NCBI GenBank assembly: GCA_003248755.1
Contig: QFQW01000127.1
Span: 1-6,872, forward strand
DNA: 6,872 bases
Origin: Chryseobacterium sp.
Lineage (GTDB): Bacteria > Bacteroidota > Bacteroidia > Flavobacteriales > Weeksellaceae
Reading direction: 5' to 3'
Part shown: positions 1 through 6,553 of the stretch, piece by piece
Position numbering within the stretch: the first letter of the stretch is position 1
How the letters are laid out: the number at the start of each line of letters is the position of its first letter
Notes under the pieces: model-generated
The model's database searches: none
What the model was told of the DNA's origin: nothing
What the model saw: only the letters and a program-made list of their open reading frames with translations
Translations under genes and position numbers: made by a program

Positions 1-673
1 CTGCTACAAACTGAACGCTCGGTAAACCTTTCGATACCAAATCTTCATCATTAAAATAATTTTGCAAAAGCTCTTCCATCTCTTCCAGAATTCTGTGACT
101 GCTCTTTTTCCTGGTCAGGAATTGCCTCTGATAAAACCTTTCAGAATAATTAAGCAAAGTTTCCAGATGCGAAATCATAATATCCTGACTAAATTTATCA
201 ATATTCGATTGATATTCACTTTGAATAGTAGAAACAATTCCATTGATGATATTTTTTTCTTTATCCGAAAGAAATAATGCTTCGTTCACAGAATAGCCGA
301 AAAACTCATACTTTTTAATTGTTTTAGCCAATGAAGTTCCCCAAAGAAAATCGGGATGAATGAGCAAAACCCAGCCGGAAAGGTCGTCATCCGGTTCCGG
401 TCCGGCTCCTCTCAAAACCTGGTTCGGGCCAACAAAATAGAGCATTCCTTCATCAAAATCATAAGTCTGCTGACCATAAAAAAGCTTGTTGGTAAAGCCT
501 TTTTTTAGCGAAATATAATAGAAATCGAATGTTGCGCTGATTTCGCTGTTGTTATTTGGAACGTTCAAATCGGCATAATTCAAAACACTTATCAGCGGAT
601 GTTCCGGACTTGGCAAACCGAATGCACGATGCGCTTCCGTAATGGTTTTAAAACGAACGGGTTTCGAATTCAT
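1..673 (-). CDS. AraC-family transcriptional regulator, 3' end cut off by the window edge
   Basis: I translated 224 full codons from the ATG at 673-671 to the left edge with no stop. AraC-family regulators usually carry an N-terminal sensing domain and a C-terminal pair of helix-turn-helix motifs that bind DNA. What is visible is the sensing part: a cupin-like beta-rich stretch at about residues 45-110 (FYYISLKKG, then FVGPNQVLRGAG) and helices at about 135-210. The segment NYSERFYQRQFLTRK (175-189) is typical of the linker just before the DNA-binding domain in Bacteroidetes members. GLPSVQFVA at the edge looks like the start of that domain, which lies outside the window. Five bases separate the ATG from the stop of the upstream DoxX-like gene, so it is probably the fifth gene of an operon starting at 2480. 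The effector is unknown. Self-regulation is an inference. Confidence 0.88.
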   Translation of the reverse strand, partial: MNSKPVRFKTITEAHRAFGLPSPEHPLISVLNYADLNVPNNNSEISATFDFYYISLKKGFTNKLFYGQQTYDFDEGMLYFVGPNQVLRGAGPEPDDDLSGWVLLIHPDFLWGTSLAKTIKKYEFFGYSVNEALFLSDKEKNIINGIVSTIQSEYQSNIDKFSQDIMISHLETLLNYSERFYQRQFLTRKKSSHRILEEMEELLQNYFNDEDLVSKGLPSVQFVA

Positions 674-678
674 AACAA

Positions 679-1032
679 TCAGTTTTTAAAAGGATATTTC
701 AGCCAGATCATGATTAGAGGAATCATCAGGAAAGGGATTTCCATTAATACCATTTTAAAATTCCCGACTCTCATTGCCAAAGCCATAATTAAAACGATTG
801 ACATTGCATTGAGAACATTTCCGAGGAAAAAAGTTTTCGGAATGAGTAACAAAATTGCAATCAAAATAATGGAAACCCCGAGAACGGGAATATACGTTTC
901 GCTGATTCCCAACTCGTTCATCATCTTGAGAGACTGCGGATTATTTTTATAGCTGAAACTTTCCCAGCCGTGTTTCACATTCAGAAAGACCGAAGTAATC
1001 AGTAATATCAAAGAAATTATACTTTTAATCAT
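679..1032 (-). CDS. DoxX-like integral membrane protein
   Basis: This 117-residue protein is almost entirely hydrophobic, with four likely membrane helices at about residues 3-19, 46-64, 68-88 and 94-112. The central part, with a conserved-looking ELGIS turn at 40-44 followed by LLLIPKTFFLGNVLNA (61-76), resembles the DoxX-like family, where a Pro-Lys/Arg-Thr turn joins helices two and three. The length also fits. DoxX-like proteins are four-helix inner-membrane proteins whose biochemistry is mostly unsettled; some have been linked to quinone or thiol redox chemistry, so no specific function is claimed here. It is the fourth gene of the presumed SDR operon, 7 bp downstream of the 64-residue membrane protein gene and 5 bp upstream of the AraC-type regulator gene. 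Confidence 0.75.
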   Translation of the reverse strand: MIKSIISLILLITSVFLNVKHGWESFSYKNNPQSLKMMNELGISETYIPVLGVSIILIAILLLIPKTFFLGNVLNAMSIVLIMALAMRVGNFKMVLMEIPFLMIPLIMIWLKYPFKN

Positions 1033-1039
1033 TGTATTT

Positions 1040-1234
1040 TTATTTTAGGATAAATTTAAAAAATAAATAATTGACTGCGAATCCAACAGGAATTCCTATC
1101 AATGCTGACCTCAAGGCTTGTTGTGCTTTCTTGGGAAAAGAATTTCTATGTCTGAAATATAAAATAATACCCAATGGAGGCAACATTTGGGATAATAAAG
1201 TCCAATGTGTTGCCAATTTTTCGTTATTGCTCAT
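1040..1234 (-). CDS. Small two-helix membrane protein, unrecognised
   Basis: I do not recognise this 64-residue protein. It has a short polar N-terminus, a hydrophobic segment at about residues 12-28, a basic loop (FRHRNSFPKKAQQALRS, 27-43) and a second hydrophobic segment at about 44-63 ending in Lys. The positive loop suggests both ends lie outside the cytoplasm and the loop inside, an inference from the positive-inside rule. It is probably a real gene because it fits cleanly between the DUF2147 gene (17 bp upstream) and the DoxX-like gene (7 bp downstream) on the same strand, starts with ATG after an A/T-rich leader like its neighbours, and has an ordinary composition. A role beside the DoxX-like protein in the membrane is possible but not shown. 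Confidence 0.72.
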   Translation of the reverse strand: MSNNEKLATHWTLLSQMLPPLGIILYFRHRNSFPKKAQQALRSALIGIPVGFAVNYLFFKFILK

Positions 1235-1251
1235 TTTCTAATTTTTAAATA

Positions 1252-1698
1252 TTACTGGATTCTTCTGAATTTCATCGTTTTTCCGAGAAGGGAAACTCCC
1301 ATATATCCTCTGAACTGAAGATTGTTGATGTCGGTAAGCTTTGCTTTCAGGCTATAAGAATTTCCGTCACTTGGATTATATAGTTTCGCTCCGGAATACT
1401 CACCATCATCAAATGTTAGATTGGTGATGTTAATAATATTTTGACGGGAACGGTTTCTTAATTTTGCGTCAGGATTTTTAAGATCTTTTTTCGGGGTTTT
1501 TCCGTCAGCTTCAAACATATTGGATGCCCAAAGAAGTTTGCCGAAATATTTTCCGTTTTGCTGGAAGATCTCAAATTTCAATTTCACATCGCCGTCAATG
1601 CTTTCCCAGTTTCCAATGATCTTATCTGCCGAGAGTTTTTGAGCAAATGATAAAGATGATATCAGAATCATCATCGATAAAAGAAGTAACTTTTTCAT
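1252..1698 (-). CDS. Secreted DUF2147 domain protein
   Basis: The protein has 148 residues. Residues 1-19 form a signal peptide (MKK, a Leu/Ile-rich core, then SLSFA) with likely cleavage before Gln20. There is no lipobox Cys, so a soluble periplasmic protein is expected. The mature part follows the DUF2147 pattern in order: an opening GNWES motif (29-33), a GKYFGKLLW strand pair at about 48-56, a Lys/Asp-rich loop leading to NPDAKLRNR (75-83), a GAKLYNPSDGNSYSLKAKL block at about 103-121, and a closing RGYMGVSLLGKTMKFRR (130-146). Members are predicted small beta-barrel-like proteins of unknown function. It is the second gene of the presumed operon, 5 bp after the dehydrogenase stop. Confidence 0.88.
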   Translation of the reverse strand: MKKLLLLSMMILISSLSFAQKLSADKIIGNWESIDGDVKLKFEIFQQNGKYFGKLLWASNMFEADGKTPKKDLKNPDAKLRNRSRQNIINITNLTFDDGEYSGAKLYNPSDGNSYSLKAKLTDINNLQFRGYMGVSLLGKTMKFRRIQ

Positions 1699-1703
1699 AT
1701 CAA

Positions 1704-2480
1704 TTAATTTTGGAGATTTTTCATTTTTTTGAATTCGCTATGTCCGAATTTCAGCAACATATTTGGAAAAAGCCTGGATGCAAGTTTGATGATACCCACC
1801 ATCGGAGGTCTCAGTTCTTTTTTGTCTTTCAGTAATCCCTGGATCGCGACATTCACCATTTTATCAACATCCATCATCATTTTTGGGTTAGGTTTTACCG
1901 CCCAATCATTTTGCAGATTCGTATTGACACCGGGAGGAATCATCTCAAAAACTTTCACATTGGTATTTTCCAATTGCAACCGCAAAGCTTGCGTATAAGC
2001 ATGAACACCTGCTTTTGTTGCGCTGTAGATCGGGGCAGAAGAATAGGACATGAAAGCAATTGCCGAAGATACATTGACTATCGCTGCAGATTTCTTTTTG
2101 AGCAAATGTGGAAGGAACTGGTGAACCATTTGGATAGTTCCGGAAAGATTGGTGGTAATCTCACGATCGATATTTTCGAGGTCGAGACTTCTGTCCTGCA
2201 AATCAATGAGACGCATCAAACCGGCATTGTTGATGATGATATTCAAATCCGGGAATAGTGTAGTAACCGTATCATATAAATCTTTGATATCTTTGGGATT
2301 ACTTACATCACTTTGGAAGGTATGAATGTTTGGGAATTTCGCCTTCGTATTCTCCAATGCTTTGATATTTCGGCCGGTGACGATAATATTTGCGCCTTGT
2401 TCGGTCAATTGTTTTACGAGTTCCAACCCTATCCCACTGGTTCCGCCTGTGATGAGAACGGTGCTGTTTTTTAGTTGCAT
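1704..2480 (-). CDS. Short-chain dehydrogenase/reductase (SDR), DltE-like
   Basis: This is a complete 258-residue classical SDR with a Rossmann fold. It shows the dinucleotide-binding TGGTSGIG (11-18), Asp58-Val59 for the adenine ring, NNAG (84-87), the structural Asn111, the catalytic Ser pair 138-139 and the YSATK motif giving Tyr152 and Lys156. PPGVNT (182-187) is the usual turn after the active site. Arg37 just after strand two (TGR) suggests preference for NADP(H), an inference. The overall pattern (LITGG..GIGLEL, PNIHT, PHL, PPGV) is closest to DltE-type SDRs of unknown substrate. This is not evidence for teichoic-acid chemistry, since no dlt genes are near. It is the first gene of the five-gene run and has the only long upstream gap, so the operon promoter should lie before it. 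The ATG at 2480 is chosen because the SDR fold begins within ten residues of it. Confidence 0.93.
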   Translation of the reverse strand: MQLKNSTVLITGGTSGIGLELVKQLTEQGANIIVTGRNIKALENTKAKFPNIHTFQSDVSNPKDIKDLYDTVTTLFPDLNIIINNAGLMRLIDLQDRSLDLENIDREITTNLSGTIQMVHQFLPHLLKKKSAAIVNVSSAIAFMSYSSAPIYSATKAGVHAYTQALRLQLENTNVKVFEMIPPGVNTNLQNDWAVKPNPKMMMDVDKMVNVAIQGLLKDKKELRPPMVGIIKLASRLFPNMLLKFGHSEFKKMKNLQN

Positions 2481-2501
2481 TTGTTTTTCTTTTTGTTATT
2501 G

Positions 2502-2591
2502 CAAAGTTCCGCAAGCGCAAGAAAAACGATGTATCCAAAAGTCGTGTTGTTGTAGTTGAAAGGACAGGTAAAATGAAAACTTGCAAATTTT
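2502..2591 (-). promoter_or_regulatory. Possible promoter elements for the SDR operon
   Basis: The Bacteroidetes promoter consensus has a TAnnTTTG element near -7 and a TTTG-like element near -33. On the minus strand, AAAATTTG (2591-2584) and GAACTTTG (2509-2502) each match the -7 element at all but one base. The first lies just downstream of the direct repeat and has no good -33 box, as expected if an activator is needed. The second has a TTTTGG about 25 bp upstream, a spacing longer than usual. I cannot choose between them from sequence alone. Confidence 0.35.
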
Positions 2592-2598
2592 TCCACTT

Positions 2599-2628
2599 TC
2601 CTATAACAGAAACCTCATTTCGTATAAC
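2599..2628. promoter_or_regulatory. Candidate AraC-type operator: 9-bp direct repeat, 21-bp spacing
   Basis: TCCTATAAC (2599-2607) and TCGTATAAC (2620-2628) match at eight of nine bases and start exactly 21 bp apart, so they lie on the same face of the helix. Direct half-sites about two helical turns apart are the usual arrangement for AraC-family activators. The pair lies just upstream of a -7-like motif (2584-2591) for the SDR operon, whose last visible gene encodes an AraC-type regulator. The match is short and AT-rich, so chance remains possible. Confidence 0.35.
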
Positions 2629-2820
2629 TCACAAAATTAAGGTTTGATCAAGCTATAGTTTCGTAATGGTTTTCACTTCCGCAAAGCGATCACACAATTT
2701 TGATAAGCAATTCAGAATTTGAAAACAGATGTTCGTGGAAATATTATCAAACAAATAGCAGCAATTTTGCATGGATATTTTAGATTGTCGAAAGTGGATG
2801 TGAAAGATCATAATTCAATA

Positions 2821-2852
2821 AAAAACTCCTCATCAGCTGATGAGGAGTTTTT
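2821..2852 (-). terminator. Terminator hairpin after the pirin gene
   Basis: These 32 bases form a perfect palindrome: a 5-base A run, ACTCCTCATC-type arm, a central CAGCTG, and the mirrored arm ending in a 5-base T run. It lies 14 bp after the pirin stop codon. The A and T runs make it a possible intrinsic terminator in both directions, but only the minus strand has an upstream gene. Confidence 0.85.
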
Positions 2853-2866
2853 GTTTACTAATTTTT

Positions 2867-3583
2867 TTATTTTGGTAATTCCATAGGAACTTCCATCAAT
2901 AATATTTCGGAATTTTCCTGAGCTTCCAACAAGAAACTTTCTGTATCCCAAATCCCGAAACCATCTCTATCATTAAGGATTTGGTCGCCAATTTTCGCTT
3001 TCCCTTTGATGACAAAAACATAGACTCCGTTTCCTTCTTTTTTTATTTTATATTCTTTTGAAAAATCTTTATCAAATCTTGCCAAATTGAACCAAGCATC
3101 CTGATGAATCCAAACACCTGCATCATCTAAATTTGGAGAAAGAATCTGCTGGAAATCATTTTTCACTGAGTTTTCCTCGATGCTGATTTGGTCATATCTT
3201 GGTGTAACATCGGTTTTGTTTGGGATAATCCAGATTTGTAGAAATTTCACTGGTTGTTCGGACGCATTTTCCTCACTATGCATAATTCCTGTTCCGGCCG
3301 ACATTACTTGGATATCACCTTTTTTGATGATTCCGGAATTCCCCATATTATCACCGTGTCTCAATTCACCTTCTAACGGAATTGAAATAATTTCCATATC
3401 GCGGTGCGGATGTCTCCCGAATCCCATTCCGCCTTCTACATAATCATCATTTAAAACCCGAAGAACACCAAAATGGATTCTTTCCGGATTATGATAATTA
3501 GCAAAACTAAAAGAATGATGGCTTTTTAACCAACCGTGATTGGCGTAACCTCTGCTGTCGGATTTATGATATACTGTTTTCAT
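2867..3583 (-). CDS. Pirin-family cupin protein (YhhW-like)
   Basis: The product is a 238-residue bicupin with the usual pirin length. The N-terminal cupin carries the four metal ligands expected from pirin and E. coli YhhW: His58 and His60 in GRHPHRDME and His102 and Glu104 in GIMHSEE. The start HKSDSRGYANHGWLKSHHSFSF matches the family's opening, in which the substrate pocket is formed with the conserved HSFSF. The C-terminal cupin (about 150-238) lacks ligands, as is normal. Some pirins show quercetin 2,3-dioxygenase activity in vitro with a metal ion; the physiological substrate in bacteria is generally unclear, so the narrower name is not used. The gene stands alone, with its own terminator 14 bp after the stop and a 131-bp gap upstream that includes the ilvA terminator. 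Confidence 0.94.
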   Translation of the reverse strand: MKTVYHKSDSRGYANHGWLKSHHSFSFANYHNPERIHFGVLRVLNDDYVEGGMGFGRHPHRDMEIISIPLEGELRHGDNMGNSGIIKKGDIQVMSAGTGIMHSEENASEQPVKFLQIWIIPNKTDVTPRYDQISIEENSVKNDFQQILSPNLDDAGVWIHQDAWFNLARFDKDFSKEYKIKKEGNGVYVFVIKGKAKIGDQILNDRDGFGIWDTESFLLEAQENSEILLMEVPMELPK

Positions 3584-3671
3584 TTTAATTGATTTTAAAA
3601 TTTAGGCTTTTTTATTAACACAAATTTCCAGCTTTCAAAATCCTTATGCATTGATGTACGATAAGAATGAG

Positions 3672-3695
3672 AAACTCCGACGATTGTCGGAGTTT
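3672..3695 (-). terminator. Terminator hairpin after ilvA
   Basis: A perfect 10-bp stem, AAACTCCGAC paired with GTCGGAGTTT, encloses a 4-base loop (3682-3685). It starts about 20 bp after the ilvA stop codon. On the minus strand the T run is short (three bases in the stem, then CTCATTCTTAT). On the plus strand it is better, so the hairpin may act in both directions. Confidence 0.75.
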
Positions 3696-3714
3696 TATTT
3701 ATTTGAATTAATGA

Positions 3715-4977
3715 TTATACGAGCATATTCAGCACATCAGGGTTATCATTAAGATAAGATTCAAAATAACCAAGGTTTTGCATTCTCCGTTTCAAGCCAT
3801 TAAAATCAGAAATACTGGAAAGTTCGATGCCAACGATTGCCAGCGCAGTTTCTCTTGAATTTTTCTTGGTATATTCAAAATGGGTGATGTCGTCATTTTC
3901 GCCTAAAACATTCAGAACAAAATCTTTCAGAGAACCGGGACGCTGCGGAAATTTTACCATAAAATAATGTTTCAAACCATTGTAAAGCAAAGCGCGTTCT
4001 TTGATTTCCTCCATTCTGGTAATATCATTGTTGCTTCCACTGACGATGCAAACTACGTTTTTACCTTTAATCTGATTTCGATATTGTTCCAGAGCGGAAA
4101 TAGAAAGCGCTCCAGCCGGTTCCAAAACAATTGCATCTTTGTTATAGAGTTGAAGAATCGTATCACAAATCTTCCCTTCATCCACAGGAATGCAATCTGC
4201 AAGCGCATTTCTGCAAATCTCAAAAGTCAAATCCCCTACTCTTTTTACCGCTGCTCCATCTACAAAACCATCAACTTCCTGCAATTCTGTATTGAGATTA
4301 TTATCGATGGAGGTTTTCATAGAAGGTGCTCCTTTTGGCTCCACTCCAATCAACTGCGTTTCTTTTGACAATTCTTTAAAAACAGTAGAAATTCCCGAAG
4401 CCAAACCACCACCGCCAATCGGAATGAAAACAAAATCTATATTTTCTTTTTGTTGTTCTAAAATTTCCAGTGCCAAAGTCGCCTGTCCTTCAATAATCTG
4501 AACATCATCAAAAGGATGAATAAAAGCTGCTCCCGACGTTTGCGCAAATTCCAAGGCTGCATTTTTTGAAGCATCGAAAGTATCGCCGACCAATTTGATT
4601 TCGGCAAAGTTTCCGCCGAACATTTCGACTTGCTCCAGCTTTTGTTTCGGAGTTGTCACGGGCATAAAAATCGTTCCTTTAATCTGAAGCTGTTTACAGG
4701 AAAAAGCCACTCCCTGAGCGTGATTTCCGGCACTTGCACAGACTATTCCATCCGAAGTTTTGCCTTCATTGTAAAGACTTTTGATTTTATTGTAAGCCCC
4801 GCGCAATTTATACGACCTCACAGGTTGCAGGTCTTCTCTTTTGAGAAAAATATTTGCTCCAAATTTATCTGACAAGCGGGCATTGTATTGCAATGGTGTG
4901 TAATTCACCACATTTTCTATACTTTTTCGGGCCTCTTTTACCGCTTCCAAGGTTGGAAATATCATCGTTTCATTCAT
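3715..4977 (-). CDS. ilvA: Threonine ammonia-lyase (threonine dehydratase), biosynthetic short form
   Basis: The enzyme removes ammonia from L-threonine to give 2-oxobutanoate, the first committed step to isoleucine, in the cytoplasm with pyridoxal phosphate (PLP). From the start at 4977 it has 420 residues, like the short B. subtilis form. The fold-type II PLP domain spans about 1-320: SYKLRGA holds the Schiff-base Lys57, SAGNH (82-86) binds substrate, and the glycine loop GGGGL (188-192) holds the cofactor phosphate; SGSNND (313-318) closes the domain. A single ACT-like domain follows at about 335-420, beginning HYFMVKFPQRPGSLKDF, suggesting feedback control by isoleucine and valine as in relatives. 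An in-frame ATG at 5031 would add 18 residues, but they are hydrophobic, not family-like, and encoded by an intergenic repeat, so 4977 is preferred. No other ilv genes are in the window. Confidence 0.95.
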   Translation of the reverse strand: MNETMIFPTLEAVKEARKSIENVVNYTPLQYNARLSDKFGANIFLKREDLQPVRSYKLRGAYNKIKSLYNEGKTSDGIVCASAGNHAQGVAFSCKQLQIKGTIFMPVTTPKQKLEQVEMFGGNFAEIKLVGDTFDASKNAALEFAQTSGAAFIHPFDDVQIIEGQATLALEILEQQKENIDFVFIPIGGGGLASGISTVFKELSKETQLIGVEPKGAPSMKTSIDNNLNTELQEVDGFVDGAAVKRVGDLTFEICRNALADCIPVDEGKICDTILQLYNKDAIVLEPAGALSISALEQYRNQIKGKNVVCIVSGSNNDITRMEEIKERALLYNGLKHYFMVKFPQRPGSLKDFVLNVLGENDDITHFEYTKKNSRETALAIVGIELSSISDFNGLKRRMQNLGYFESYLNDNPDVLNMLV

Positions 4978-4995
4978 TTTTAATTTTATTTTTTT

Positions 4996-5096
4996 AACCA
5001 CTATGAGCACAAAGATTTTCATAAGGAGCACAAATTTTAAAATTATTCGTACACATTTTTGTGGTCTTTGTGAAAATCTTTGTGTTCCTTGTGGTT
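4996..5096. repeat. Head-to-head CACAAAG phased repeat forming a long inverted repeat
   Basis: The left arm (4996-5038) and the reverse complement of the right arm (5096-5054) match without gaps at 33 of their first 39 bases, including the 14-base core CACAAAGATTTTCA; the loop is 5039-5053. Each arm repeats a CACAAAG-like unit four times with steps of 9, 12 and 9 bp. In the left arm the units start at 4999, 5008, 5020 and 5029, so every second unit is 21 bp apart. The element fills the whole gap between ilvA and the ABC gene and touches the ABC stop codon. As RNA it could form a strong stem and may act as terminator for the ABC gene, though it lacks a clean T run. I do not know an established name for it. 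Confidence 0.8.
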
Positions 5097-6538
5097 TAAA
5101 TCATTTTGCTCATTCCGTTTTCCAGAACGAGTTTGTGACTGAGTTTTTTTGGTAATTGAGATTCAAAATGCCCAACGTAAATCAACGATTGTCCCTGGCC
5201 TGCCAAATCATCAATTACCTGATTAAAATATTGCGTCTGTTCGTTGTCCATTCCCTGACAAGGCTCATCCAGAATCAAAAGCTTTGGTTTTTTAATCAAT
5301 GTTCTTGCGAGTAAAGCCAAACGTTGTTTCCCAAGCGGTAAAGTATTTAACTTCTTATTTTTATCATCTTTCAAATCGAAGAAATAGAGAATCTGTTCCA
5401 ACTGTTGTTGTTGGTCAAAATTGAGTTTCTTATACAAGCTCATAGAATCAAAAAAACCGGAAGCAATGGTTTGTCCGACATTCGCATTCATATCGAAATA
5501 CCAATGCAACTCAGGCGAAATCATTCCGATTTTTTCTTTGATGTCCCAGATACTTTCACCGCTTCCCCGCTTTTGCCCGAAAAGATAAATCTCATTGGCA
5601 TAAGCCTGCGGATGGTCACCATTCAACAAACTGAGCAATGTTGATTTTCCCGAGCCATTGTGACCCTGCAACAGCCATTGCTCACCGGAATTGACTTCCC
5701 AATCGATATTTCTCAGTACTTGTTTTTCGCCATAAGAAATATTGATATTTTCCAGTTTGATGAGACTTTCCTGTTCGTTTTCCCGATTGTCTTGAAGGAA
5801 AAAAGGAAGCGATTTTGGAATTCTTTCTTCTCCTTTGGAAAAGTCTTTTGGAGAATTCTTATGAACTAATTTTCCGTTTTCTATTTCTACAAAATACTGA
5901 ACACTTTCAGGATATTCGTCATCGTTATTTATCAAAATCAATGTGACATTTTCCTGAATTAAATTATCAAAAGCCTGATTCAAAAACTGTCTCGATTTAG
6001 TATCCAATCCTGTGTAAGGCTGGTCGATAATCATAACCTGAGGTTTTAGCCAAAGTGCTTTCAGTAATTGTAATTTCTTGTGTTCGCCGCTTGACAATTC
6101 TATCAATTGCTGATTTTTGAAATTTTCAAATCCAAACGGTTCTAAATAGGATTCCAAAATTTCAAAATCCAGATTTTCTTCTTTTCCAAAATGATTCAGC
6201 TCTGCAAAAACAGTGAGTGTATCATTTTTAGCAAATTGATTATATCGCTGTTGATAATAAAAATTGCGGTCACCTTCCAGATTAGTGAACTGAAACCAAT
6301 TGGAAACGTACAGAACTTTCCTCTTCAAGTTTAAATTTTCATTAAAATTGACCTCAACTTTTCCTTCAAAATTTTTGATTTCTCCGGAAATGATTTTGGC
6401 TAAGGTTGTTTTCCCGCTTCCGCTTAATCCGCCTAACATCCAGCATTCTCCGGAAGATATTTCCCAGTTTAAATTTTCCAATATGGGTTTATTATATTGG
6501 AAGTTTAGGTTTGAAATGTGGATGATTGGGGTTGACAT
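5096..6538 (-). CDS. Tandem ABC ATPase, ModF/PhrA-like
   Basis: This 480-residue protein has two ABC ATPase domains and no membrane segment. Domain 1 (about 1-235) has Walker A GLSGSGKT (38-45 region, Lys43), signature LSSGE (148-152) and Walker B ending IIDQ (170-173). Domain 2 (about 258-480) has Walker A GHNGSGKS (292-299, Lys298), signature-position LPLGK (400-404), Walker B LILDE (421-425) and switch His457. The stretch GDHPQAYANEIYLFG.KRGSGE.IWDIK (308-334) is a strong hallmark of E. coli ModF/PhrA. That family sits near molybdate genes in enterics but has no settled function; none are here. Domain 1 has Gln173 in place of the catalytic Glu and Asn204-Asn205 where a His is expected, so only one ATP site should hydrolyse. 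The ATG at 6538 precedes the first beta strand directly. A soluble regulatory or translation-type ATPase is as likely as a transporter part. Confidence 0.9.
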   Translation of the reverse strand: MSTPIIHISNLNFQYNKPILENLNWEISSGECWMLGGLSGSGKTTLAKIISGEIKNFEGKVEVNFNENLNLKRKVLYVSNWFQFTNLEGDRNFYYQQRYNQFAKNDTLTVFAELNHFGKEENLDFEILESYLEPFGFENFKNQQLIELSSGEHKKLQLLKALWLKPQVMIIDQPYTGLDTKSRQFLNQAFDNLIQENVTLILINNDDEYPESVQYFVEIENGKLVHKNSPKDFSKGEERIPKSLPFFLQDNRENEQESLIKLENINISYGEKQVLRNIDWEVNSGEQWLLQGHNGSGKSTLLSLLNGDHPQAYANEIYLFGQKRGSGESIWDIKEKIGMISPELHWYFDMNANVGQTIASGFFDSMSLYKKLNFDQQQQLEQILYFFDLKDDKNKKLNTLPLGKQRLALLARTLIKKPKLLILDEPCQGMDNEQTQYFNQVIDDLAGQGQSLIYVGHFESQLPKKLSHKLVLENGMSKMI

Positions 6539-6553
6539 TATTTTATTTTTAAA

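Larger units (their letters stand above)
2481..2820. other. Intergenic region upstream of the SDR operon
   Basis: I see no convincing gene on either strand of this 340-bp stretch. It holds the probable control region of the SDR operon (a direct repeat at 2599-2628 and TTTG-type promoter-like motifs at 2584-2591 and 2502-2509, read on the minus strand). The part from about 2630 to 2820 is plain AT-rich sequence before the pirin terminator. A stop-free plus-strand stretch at 2707-2883 has no ATG and reads through the terminator, so it is not called. Confidence 0.6.

Noticed and set aside
599..952. Open plus-strand frame opposite the DoxX-like and AraC genes
   Set aside because: It overlaps two well-supported minus-strand genes, has no family-like content, and contains no plausible domain. 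It is an antisense shadow.
1704..2480. Naming the SDR as dltE with a teichoic-acid role
   Set aside because: The resemblance is only at the subfamily level, the organism appears to be a Gram-negative Bacteroidetes, and no dlt genes are present.
2308..2586. Minus-strand 92-codon frame overlapping the SDR start
   Set aside because: It runs in a different frame through the SDR Rossmann region, and its Arg/Lys/His-rich product has no coherent fold. The SDR frame carries all the motifs.
2666..2722. Short plus-strand ATG frame of 18 codons in the SDR-pirin gap
   Set aside because: It is too short, has no promoter or start signal that sets it apart, and no recognisable content.
2707..2883. 59-codon stop-free plus-strand stretch that might be a gene remnant
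   Set aside because: It contains no ATG, reads straight through the perfect terminator palindrome and into the pirin gene, and I recognise nothing in the translation.
3967..4501. Plus-strand frames inside ilvA (two overlapping, 133 and 103 codons)
   Set aside because: They lie fully within the conserved PLP domain of ilvA on the opposite strand and are Ser/Pro/Phe-rich antisense products.
5096..6538. Naming the ABC protein as a molybdate transporter ATPase
   Set aside because: The ModF-type hallmark is clear, but no modA, modB or modC gene is visible and one ATP site is degenerate, so a transport role is not supported by this window.
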